From positions 620,001-684,000 of the forward strand of contig NZ_LNBE01000003.1 in NCBI RefSeq assembly GCF_001445655.1: DNA of 64,000 nt. Direction: 5' to 3'. The notes beneath the pieces were generated by a model. That model ran no database searches, was not told where the DNA came from, and saw nothing but the letters and a program-made list of their open reading frames with translations. This DNA is from Streptomyces roseifaciens. GTDB lineage: Bacteria > Actinomycetota > Actinomycetes > Streptomycetales > Streptomycetaceae. A program made the position numbers and the translations under genes. This document shows positions 20,701-27,800 of this stretch, one piece after another. Numbering within the stretch: the stretch's first letter is position 1; every line of letters starts with the position of its first letter.

Positions 20701-23259
20701 CGGAGCCGCTGGGGAGTTGGTGCGGGCGGCCCCGCCACCGCGAGGCGCGGTGCCCTCTCCCACGGGCCCGGCATGCACAGGCTGCGGCGGGGCGGCCTCC
20801 GCGAGCCGGGGAGCCCCGGTCGTGCCGGCGGCGTCGGCCGAGCGGCCCGGCCGGGCCACCAGGTCCAGGGCCTGGGTGTCCACGCGGGTGGGGGAGACCC
20901 CGGCCGTGTCCAGGACGGCGCGGGAGGAGACGCCGCCCGCGGGCGTGTGCGCCGAGGCGCTCAGGCCCGCCGCGTTGGGGCGGGCGTCTCCGCCGCCCTT
21001 GAGGAGGGCGAGGGCCTGCTCGCGGCTGTTCAGGGCGGACACCGGCTCAGGTGACGGTGCGTCAACACCCTTGGCTACGGGCGACGTCGACGGCGCCGCG
21101 TCCTTGAGCGGGGCGGCGTGGGCCGTCGTACCGGGCATCGGCGGAGCGACCTGCGTGGTCGCGAGCGGGACGGGCTTCGCGGGCAGCGCGCCCGGCACCC
21201 CGCTGTGCGCCGTGGCTCCGTGCGGCGTGGCCCCGTGCGGCGTCGCCCCGTTCAAGGACACGCCGCCGTCCGGCACACCCGCCGTGCCGGGGAGGCCGCC
21301 GGCGTGCGGCACTGCCGCGTTCGATGCCGCCGCGTGCGGGACGCCGCCGTGGGAGCCGGCGGCGAGCGACGACAGGGTCTGGGCGTTGACCGTCACGTCG
21401 GTGTCCCGGCCGATGCGGAAGGCGATGCCGTCCGAGGAGATGCCGCGCAGCGTGATCTCGCCCTGCTGGAGGGCCAGGAGTTCGGGGAACTTGAGGTCGG
21501 CCAGGTCCTCGGCGTGGCCGAGGGCGCCGCGCGCCAGGCCGGTGCTGTCGGCCACGGCGTCCCCGGCCTTCGCGAGTCCGCCCGGCGCCTCCACGCCGTG
21601 CCCCGTGGCGGGGGCGTCCGCTAGGAGGGAGAGCCCGGAGGGGTGGCGGGCGCCGTGGACGACGCCGACGGCGGTGTCGGCGGGGAGCAGCAGGTTGCTG
21701 TCGAGCCGGATCTGGCCGAGGGAGGCGTCGAGGTGGGTCAGGGAGGTGACCGCGGAGTCGGCGGCCGCCGTGGGTACGGCCAGGCCGCCCCTGCCGAGCG
21801 TGAAGTTCTCGGGCAGGGGCGGTGTGACGAGCCCCTGGACGGCGTGCAGGCCGGGGGCGGCGCCCGTGCCGGTGTGCGCGGCCGCGCCGGCGCGGGGCAG
21901 CAGCACGTCGCCGAGCTTGGCGAAGCCCAGCTGGGTGAAGTCCAGGGACGGGGTCCGGGTCAGCGAGAGGTGGAACAGGTCGGTCGAGACCGACCCGAGG
22001 CCGGGGCCGGGGCGGAGTCCGCCGAACGGGCCGGTTCCGAGGTGCGCGCCCGCCCGGCCGGGGAACCCGGGGCCGTGTCCCGCCCCGGCCACCCCCGGGT
22101 GGACGCCCTTCATGAGGTATTCGAGGTCGCCCGCCCTGGCCATCATCTGGCGGAGGGAGTGCTGCGGGATGCCGAGGACGCGGTCGGCGAAGGCCAGGGC
22201 CGCCGCGCCCCGGAAGCCGACGACGCCGATCTCGGCGAAGTTGAGGGGCAGCAGGGCCGCGACCCCGAACCGGCCGAGCCGGCGCAGGGTGACCATCCCG
22301 TAGGCGCCGGCCTTGGCCCAGGCGCCGTTGAGGTTGCCGGTGACCTTCGCCCAGTCGTCGAGGCCGGCGCGGCCGAGGGACTTCATGCCGGTCCACACCA
22401 GGGGCAGGAAGCCGCGCAGCCCGGCGCCGAGCCTGGAGCCGAGGAGCAGGGGCGCGACCACGAGGCGGCTCGTCCCGGTGAGGCGGGCGATGCGGCCGAC
22501 GTCGTCCAGGAAGCCGGCGCCCCCCGCCTTGATGCCCTTGCCGAGGGCCTTGAGGGTGCCGCCGATGCCCTTGGTGGACGGGAAGAGGATGCCGAGGAAG
22601 GCGAGTCCGAGTTGCAGGCCGTTGGCCTTGCCCTGGCTGAAGTCGACGGCGACCTTGATGAAATTGACGGCGTTCATCGCCCAGGCGAGGATGCCGAGGA
22701 GGCCGCCGGTGAAGATGGCGAGGATCGAGACGATGATGGTGAGGATCTCGAAGGCTTCCCAGAACAGCTCGCAGTTGCTCACCGGCATTTGCATCCGCTG
22801 GCCCGCCTCCGTGAGCTGGTGGCTCAGCTGGGTGACGGCGGCGTTCAGGTCGCCCCGGGCGTTCGAGACGCGGTCGGTGAGTCCCTGCCGCTGGGGGTCG
22901 TCCTGGGCCATCCCCTGGGCGGCGTTCAGGGCCTGGTCGGCCGCCGACTGCGCGTTGGCGACGGCGGTGGCGTAGGCCCGCATCGCCGCCTCGGCCAGGA
23001 GGAACGACTCGCGCACCGACCCGGCGAACTTGTTCAGGTGCTCGTCGACCTTGCCGCGCAGCGCCTCCGCGGTCCTGCCGATGAAGCGCTGCCCCTGGGC
23101 GGAGGTGTCCTGCAGCGTGTTCAGGCCGTCGTGGATCGTTCCGGCGGTGTCGGCGAGCCGGCGCATGGCGTCGGCCAGGCCGTTGATGACGGAGGGGTCG
23201 CCCGGGACCGGGTCCCCGCCCAGCCCCACGGCACTCCAGTCACCGGGACGCGTGGCCAC
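14758..23259 (-). CDS. Giant type VII-secreted protein with three C-x15-H modules
   Basis: The GTG at 23259, 9 nt after GGGGAGGG, gives 2833 residues. The N-terminus (LGGDPVPGDPSVINGLADAM, residues 1-165) matches the helical T7SS-signal/WXG-like domain of actinobacterial secreted toxins. Hydrophobic helices follow at about 170-205, then an Ala/Pro/Gly-rich spacer. Three related modules occupy about 1070-1480, 1783-2200 and 2417-2833. Each has a GCALxVTxV strand with Cys, then His 16 residues later in AWHYQSP or AWHFQSP: Cys1252/His1268, Cys1956/His1972 and Cys2574/His2590. A GATNILW or similar motif and an SQE(Y/S) motif follow. Helical linkers with a 'GPT...LGIDP' pattern precede each. The Cys-His spacing resembles CNF-like deamidases, but this is inference. 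No adjacent immunity gene is obvious. Confidence 0.85.
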   Translation of the reverse strand: MATRPGDWSAVGLGGDPVPGDPSVINGLADAMRRLADTAGTIHDGLNTLQDTSAQGQRFIGRTAEALRGKVDEHLNKFAGSVRESFLLAEAAMRAYATAVANAQSAADQALNAAQGMAQDDPQRQGLTDRVSNARGDLNAAVTQLSHQLTEAGQRMQMPVSNCELFWEAFEILTIIVSILAIFTGGLLGILAWAMNAVNFIKVAVDFSQGKANGLQLGLAFLGILFPSTKGIGGTLKALGKGIKAGGAGFLDDVGRIARLTGTSRLVVAPLLLGSRLGAGLRGFLPLVWTGMKSLGRAGLDDWAKVTGNLNGAWAKAGAYGMVTLRRLGRFGVAALLPLNFAEIGVVGFRGAAALAFADRVLGIPQHSLRQMMARAGDLEYLMKGVHPGVAGAGHGPGFPGRAGAHLGTGPFGGLRPGPGLGSVSTDLFHLSLTRTPSLDFTQLGFAKLGDVLLPRAGAAAHTGTGAAPGLHAVQGLVTPPLPENFTLGRGGLAVPTAAADSAVTSLTHLDASLGQIRLDSNLLLPADTAVGVVHGARHPSGLSLLADAPATGHGVEAPGGLAKAGDAVADSTGLARGALGHAEDLADLKFPELLALQQGEITLRGISSDGIAFRIGRDTDVTVNAQTLSSLAAGSHGGVPHAAASNAAVPHAGGLPGTAGVPDGGVSLNGATPHGATPHGATAHSGVPGALPAKPVPLATTQVAPPMPGTTAHAAPLKDAAPSTSPVAKGVDAPSPEPVSALNSREQALALLKGGGDARPNAAGLSASAHTPAGGVSSRAVLDTAGVSPTRVDTQALDLVARPGRSADAAGTTGAPRLAEAAPPQPVHAGPVGEGTAPRGGGAARTNSPAAPGDLRPPVRPGQTSPLGPATPMPTRIEGHAAAAVRNQLRLSVGHVITGGAADGATADLRMQRYLAYENSLVDLRTAQREAGAVAPNPSGAGSSRGPTSAQLAAQDRLNAAVTEVKDARKGLREAGVDPDTILTEVRTLNVRTVLENGGLPGGSERPDLSKVLADEADEANGAASSSAGHTADDLADQHVDDVAGPHGGPAPGAAAPGLTPEPPARPVVTVGSVENRFAAVEGSRTRDFAGDPVGFLGAQPVYTGFELGIAARMPGLGDRLVNRFVKAMGEAREHWFVLVRPGDLAAREGTLVLTPAVEKYVQAFAENPSLLRPGTTREAHDARKLFGELFARRDELLRPMADEHYLASQFVPYKPGSAQQTANIGNAVIRRNPGGHVGSQFVFTPDMTGCALVVTEVTDDTFRAWHYQSPNGYSQRGFAAEFRETRSPTEWFGDARYLGPSPASATHRPGATNILWRQTDGSWRILSQEYRAPFTLELGAFTLPRTPLDVPLNLTPGNEVTYTKEIYEVARQEADLRLQDDLVKALTRSGVDNSTMNKLQREVLAPITSTIHGQDGAFASVTTFEDLAAKANTLLQERRTTAGAAQRAVDSLDDNLKHRLTGLVDDFREPWWLTRSGEEAGKRVPAAAQPPGSTVPAAVTGPGGTGPVPPALHTAETGPVPPAAHPAEAGPGTPATHLAEHDAPEPAPSTSTSTSRDKGKGRADAQESLPLPSPDGRPGARDAALAMRERSQVRQDIITGGTTGREAQDRLDAWHAYETARSGLGELSERAERELFAGSSRGPTNNQRFLQSQLDTAVIELARAEDRLLELGIDPWLTSERIDVAVARIRTGDGTALGGSRRAQRPPADLPQGEPAHLADEATGSGAPASGLDEPVPDEAVPDEALPGALDEAVPGPGPGHTPEPVAAPAPQPVGPVGHVDNPFGALEGARSGTFAADPVRFLDAHPVSTELSRGIRERMPGLSLAQSNSFVDQMGGWGRHWFVLQRNDRLPLSHTTLVLTPAVERYVQAFNDGTLFPPGTLVPRETRELFDGLAEHPELFRLMPDDHYLASHYIPYKTGIAKKDGDLGNTVIPRNPGRGTGSAFVFTPEMNGCAIAVTDVTEDTFRAWHYQSPGGEAANQYATRFRAGRSGDGFNGPATPERSVRDWFGDAMYLTPEHGSRRWKGATNILWRREDGTWHVVSQEYRATAAGNGLEDIALRRNTRVFPLDLTGGDVPAYTRRIYDGMRADEALQIEGELVSALAALSRGNPELAGSLQRNVLDRLFGVRLTEERELAAAGDFEALVETARALGRGRLETVNGLRQLLNGTPLDAPVRNRLDGILERFEDPRWARELEHEAAARLNAQAPEPEPEPAPTPAPAPAPAPAPENGTLRISEPTAVPDEADLPVTRARDAYAEAYADRSRAQFELSEWNQRFTGGAGPSTAAPGPSLPETRLTAAEERLNRAAEDLEALGVDPRAVQAEIEETITRSGKESKGLPGGMRRAEPGEAGPSTDPAESPSGSLSDAGPSGAGPSDAVPGHPAPGGTVPDGTHTTAPAPPVHADAQAPAPRTTLPLQEQLLTRSFADRPEDFFTSHLVSVRFDENVAARTPWMDRGTINTFLDRMNSWEGRHWFVIHRAEGQSDLGSTVMLTPAVEKYVQVNAEQAGLALYRGDSRLPTVADADEYLSPVFLPYLSGNVDLVGIGNVRVPLVPDDRLGSGLVVTPTMNGCALAVTNVDETGFTAWHFQSPGSSRGADARFRLDPEREVTDWFGDAEYETPVKRGQYQAANILWHHEASGQWKIISQESDMLYGSRGEWLGLSKTHELSRELRLTPGGELTYTKKIYEGLAAAYRQKVDVALAKIDDKAIWSKEQYKLLEETLIGPSRQHMDEFQARLLAQQDFAGLADLADSIRTRIPEFDETEIGQYADSWSARLKPLEPWRPSRKFEFRMDNLLAFLREYHNAAWAERMASEARARIAPPPQPGANG

Positions 23260-23467
23260 GTCTGATGCCCTCCCCCTCGCGCACCGCGCCGCCCTCCCCG
23301 GGCGGGCACACACGGTCAACCTGTCCGATGGGATCGGAGAGCCTTCGGTTCACTCTGTGGAGAAAGTCACCACTGAGACGGAAGTCTCCCCTCGTGCCAA
23401 GTGAACGGATTGCGCAGGATGGCCATCTGTCGGTGTGACAGGTTCGTGCGACCGCGAGGAGGCGACC

Positions 23468-24457
23468 GTGCCGGACATAGCCGTGGACTACGAGCTGCTC
23501 TACGACGTGGCGAAGAAGGCCCGCTCGTTGAAGGGGCAGGTGGCCGAGGCGCGCACGCACGCGCCCGACCCCTCCGTCGAGCAGATCGGCCCGGCGGCCG
23601 CCAGGACGGCGGTGCGCCAGTACTACGTCCGGTGGGGCGGGGCCTTCAAACGGTCCGAGGAGAAGCTGGAGAAGCTCGGGGAGCTGTACGAGAAGGTGGC
23701 CAAGGAGTGGGCCGCCTGGGACTTCAGGCTGGCGGCCGACGCCAACCGGCAGGGCGCCGCCATCGCCGCGGACCTGTGGAAGGGGCGGAAGGCCGCCTAC
23801 GACGAGTGGCAGAAGCTGGTGGCCGAGGGGAAGGCGGACCCGAACGACCCGGACGCCCCCAAGGACCCGGGGCAGCAGCCGACCACCTGGACCACCACCG
23901 ACCCCAGCGGCAACTCCACGACCACGACGTACACCTACGGGCCGGACGGCAAGCCGCAGACGGTCACCACGACCATCACCACCAAGAGCGGCCTGACCAG
24001 CACCGAGACGACGACGTACCGCCCCGACGGCACCTACGAGTCGCGGGCCACCGACGTGCACGGCAACGTCACGGTGACCAACGGCAACTCCACCACGGTG
24101 GACACCGCGCCGAACGCCAGGACCACGACGACCAAGTTCGACAGCACCACCACGGGCACGGACGGCAAGAAGACCGTCACCACCGGCGACACCTCCTCGG
24201 TCTTCAACCCGCAGACCGGGCAGCGCACCTCGCACACCACCTACACGACCACCGGGCCCGACAAGGACGGCAAGGAGCGCACCGTCACGGGCACCATCGA
24301 CACCACCGTGGACGACAAGGGCGGGGAGACGACCACGACCGTCGAGGTCAAGAAGGACGGCAGCGGGACGAAGACGGTCGAGACCCCCGACGGCCGCTCG
24401 CAGAAGTGGGTCAGCAGCACCGCCGGCAAGGACACCGGCTGGCGCCTCGAACCCTGA
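23468..24457 (+). CDS. WXG100-like protein with long Thr-rich repeat tail
   Basis: I chose the GTG at 23468, 7 nt after GAGGAGG. The 329-residue product has an all-helical N-terminal domain of about 125 residues with a WGG turn (YYVRWGGAFKRSEEKLEKL) like WXG100/ESX substrates, then an Asp/Pro hinge. About 190 residues are then dominated by Thr in imperfect repeats (DPSGNSTTTTYTYGPDGK, TTKFDSTTTGTDGKKTVTT), reminiscent of YD/RHS-type beta strands. It would be exported by the type VII system or sit at the cell surface. It diverges from the giant substrate gene (208-bp shared upstream region) and precedes the small WXG100 gene by 61 bp. Confidence 0.75.
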   Translation: MPDIAVDYELLYDVAKKARSLKGQVAEARTHAPDPSVEQIGPAAARTAVRQYYVRWGGAFKRSEEKLEKLGELYEKVAKEWAAWDFRLAADANRQGAAIAADLWKGRKAAYDEWQKLVAEGKADPNDPDAPKDPGQQPTTWTTTDPSGNSTTTTYTYGPDGKPQTVTTTITTKSGLTSTETTTYRPDGTYESRATDVHGNVTVTNGNSTTVDTAPNARTTTTKFDSTTTGTDGKKTVTTGDTSSVFNPQTGQRTSHTTYTTTGPDKDGKERTVTGTIDTTVDDKGGETTTTVEVKKDGSGTKTVETPDGRSQKWVSSTAGKDTGWRLEP

Positions 24458-24518
24458 ACCGGCCCCGGCCGGAGCAGCAACACAGCACCCCTCACCCGGA
24501 TCACACCAAGGAGACACC

Positions 24519-24821
24519 ATGCCCCAGGGCAACGTCAGCATCGACTACGCCGAGATCGACAAGGTCGCCAAGACGATGAACGACGCCGTCACGAACATCG
24601 TGCCCATGCTGCAGAACACCAAGACGACCGTCGAGGGCCTGCTGGACAACGGCCTGTTCATGCAGCAGAGCAGCCCGGCGATGAAGGCGTCGTACGAGAA
24701 GCTGACGCTCTCCCTGAGCGAGGCGATGAAGGGCATCACCGCCTTCGCCGGCCAGTTCCAGAAGATCAAGACCGCCGTGGCGCAGATGGACGCGGAGATC
24801 GCCAAGGGCACCAACGGCTGA
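24519..24821 (+). CDS. WXG100 (Esx-type) secreted protein
   Basis: The 100-residue helical-hairpin protein has the length and amphipathic pattern of Esx proteins (residues 9-45 and 55-95). The turn reads NGLFMQQSSPAM, so the classical WxG tripeptide is not conserved, as in some actinobacterial members. Such proteins are exported as helical dimers by the EccC motor, which is encoded convergently just downstream. It may pair with itself or with the N-terminal domain of the preceding gene. GGAGAC precedes the ATG by 6 nt. A strong terminator follows. Confidence 0.85.
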   Translation: MPQGNVSIDYAEIDKVAKTMNDAVTNIVPMLQNTKTTVEGLLDNGLFMQQSSPAMKASYEKLTLSLSEAMKGITAFAGQFQKIKTAVAQMDAEIAKGTNG

Positions 24822-24839
24822 CCGCCCCCGCACAGCACG

Positions 24840-24871
24840 AGGCGCCCCCGGCCCGCTGGCCGGGGGCGCCT
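24840..24871. terminator. Bidirectional terminator between WXG100 and eccC
   Basis: AGGCGCCCCCGGCC (24840-24853) pairs perfectly with GGCCGGGGGCGCCT (24858-24871) around a 4-nt loop, between two convergent genes. Confidence 0.8.
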
Positions 24872-24880
24872 CGTGCGTCC

Positions 24881-27800
24881 TCACCCCTCCTGCAGCACGG
24901 TCTCCGGCACGAGGAGGGAGACCAGGTCCCCCGTCACCGGATCCACCGTCAGCCCGCGCCCGGGCACGGGCCGCGAGCGCAGCAGGTCGTACGGGAGCCG
25001 CACTCCGAGCATGTCCCCCTCGCTCGGGGACTGCGGGGCCAGCAGCAGTCCCTTGCGGAGCCTGCGCGCCTGCCCCAGCCAGCCGAACCCGGCGGAGGTC
25101 AGCGCCTCCGGAGTGCCCGCGGCCGCCAGGCCGATGCCCCGGTCGCGACCGGTCGCTGCGATGTCGCGCAGCACCTCGTCGGCCGCGGGCATCGAGGACA
25201 GCAGGTCCGCGTCGTCGACCAGCACCACGGCCGGGCCGGTGCCCGCGTCGAGGGCGGCCCGCACGTCCTCCTCGGGCGGATCGGCCTGCGCCAGCACGGT
25301 CGCCAGCGGGTGCCGGGCCAGCCCGCGCAACGGCGATTCGCGCGGCGTGAGGGCGACCACCCGCGTGCCCCCGGCCAGCAGGGAGACCGCGAGGGACGCC
25401 AGCGTCGTGGAACGCCCCGTTCCGGGCGGGCCGCTGATCAGGAACGACGGGGCGTCCGCCGCGAAGTCCACGCCGAGCGGCGCCAGGTCGTCGCCGCTGA
25501 TGCCCAGCAGGCCCCACAGCGGCCGCCGCTGCGCCTCGGGCACCTTGTCGTACGCGTCGGCGAAGGCGATCCTCGCGGGCAGGGTGAGCACCTTCGCGGG
25601 ACGCCGCGCGGCCGGCACGGCGCGGTCGCGCCGCTCCGCCCGCGCACCGATCTCCCGCAGCGCCTCCGCCTGGTCGCGGCCGCCGACCGGGGCGGCGGCG
25701 CCCTCCGCGGGGCGGCCCAGCAGGGCCACCTGGACCTCGGTGCCGCTGCCGCCGCGCCAGCCCCGGCCCGGCGGCACCAGCTCGGGGATCCGCCGGGCCG
25801 CCACGCCCGCGAGCGTGTACTCGGTGCGGTCGGTCAGCCGGAGCAGCAGCCGGTCGTCGTTGAGCGCGGCGGCCTTGCCGGTGAGCAGGGCCCGCTCCGA
25901 GGTGGCGACCACATGGATGCCCAGGGGCGCGCCCTCCCGGATGAGGGCGGTGAGCTCGTGGACGTAACGGCCGCCGTCGTGGTCGCCGAGCAGGGCGACC
26001 AGCGAGTCCCAGCCGTCGACGAGGACCACGACGTGCGCCGGGCGGTCCTCCGGCCGCAGCAGCGACCGCAGTTCGGCCAGCCCGGAGGCGCCGTGCGCGG
26101 CCAGCAGCTCCTGACGGCGGGCCGTCTCGGCCATGAGCCGGGCCAGCAGCCGGCCGATGCGCTCCAGGTCGGCGCGCGGCACGACTGCCCCGCAGTGCGG
26201 CAGCGGGTGGAGGGCGGCGAGCGCGCCGCCCCCCGCGTCGATGCCGTACAGGTGCACGTCCGCCGTGGAATGGCGGCGGGCGAGCGCCCCGGCGAGGGTG
26301 CGCAGCACCTGGGTCCGGCCCGAGCGCGGCGTCCCGATGACGTAGAGGTGCCCGAAGGCGTTGAGGTCCAGCTCCAGGGCCTCCTGGCACTGGGCGCCCG
26401 GGACGTCGGCGAGCGCCCACGGGACCGGGGCGAGGTACCCGTCGGGAAGCCCCGCGGGAACGGACCGGTTCGTCAGGTCGTCCAGGTCGTCCAGGGTGAG
26501 ACGGTGCGGCAGCGGCGGCAGCCACGGGCTCGGCTGCTGCGGGATGCCGAGGGCCGTGGCCGCCTCCTGGACGGCCTCGACGAGCGCGGTCAGGTCGGTC
26601 GCGGCCGAGGGGTCGTCCAGGAGGCCGGCGTCGTCCTCCGCGGCACGGTCCGGGCCCGGTGCGGGCGCCGGGCGCCCGAGCTGCGCCCACGTCACGTCCG
26701 TCGCCCGGATGTCGGCGGCGGTGACGGGCCGTTCCGGCTGCACCGGGACCGGCCCGGCCTCCGCCGCCGGCCCGTCCTCGCGCGGCGTGCCCGCGTAGGC
26801 GGTCTGGAACGGCAGGACCGACCGGTGCCCGATCCGGGCCAGCGCCCGGCCGGGCGTGCCGGCGGAGATGCCGACGGCGTCGTTGACCTCCAGGACGTCC
26901 TGGCTGTCCGCGGCGTCGGTCACGCGCAGGGAGATCCGCAGGTTGGTGTTGGCCCGGATGTCGGCGGTGACCACTCCGGCGGGCCGCTGCGTCGCCAGCA
27001 CCAGGTGGATGCCGAGGGAGCGGCCGCGCTGCGCGATGGAGACCAGCCCCGGGATGAACTCCTGCACGTCCCGGGCGAGCGTGGCGAACTCGTCGATGAC
27101 CAGGACCAGCCGGGGCAGCGGTGCGAGGGACGGGTTCCGCCGCCGCATCGCCCGGTACTCGGCGTGGTCCTTGGCGCCGACCGCCGCGAGGACGTGCTCG
27201 CGGCGGAGCAGTTCGGCGCCCAGCGAGGTGAGGGCGCGCTCGACGAGGTGGCTGTCCAGGTCGGTGACCATGCCGAGGGTGTGCGGCAGCCGCACGCAGT
27301 CCTTGAAGGCGCTCCCGCCCTTGTAGTCGACCAGCACGAAGGTCATCTCGTCCGGCCGGTTGGCCGCGGCGAGGGTGGCCACCAGCGTCTGCAGCAGCTC
27401 GGACTTGCCCGCGCCCGTGGTCCCCGCGATCAGGGCGTGCGGGCCGTCCTTGACGAGGTCGAAGGCGACGGGCCCGGAATAGCCGGAGCCCAGCAGCATG
27501 CTGGTGGACGCGGGCTGCTGCTCCCACCTGCGGACGAACTCGTCCCCGTGGGGCGGTTCGAGGCCGAGCAGCCGCAGCAGCCCGACCTCGGCGGGGAGGC
27601 CGTCCGAGCCGTCGGGGGTCACGTCGCGCACGGGCGCCAGGGCACGGGCGATCCGCTCGCACCATTCGGCGTCGACCAGGTCCGGGCGGGCCGTGGTCAC
27701 GTCGGTCCTGCCCGTGCGGCGCAGCGTGAGTTCGCGGGCGCCGACGGAGCAGACCGACACGCACTCCTCCGGGAGCATCCGCTCCTCGCGGTCGACGCAG

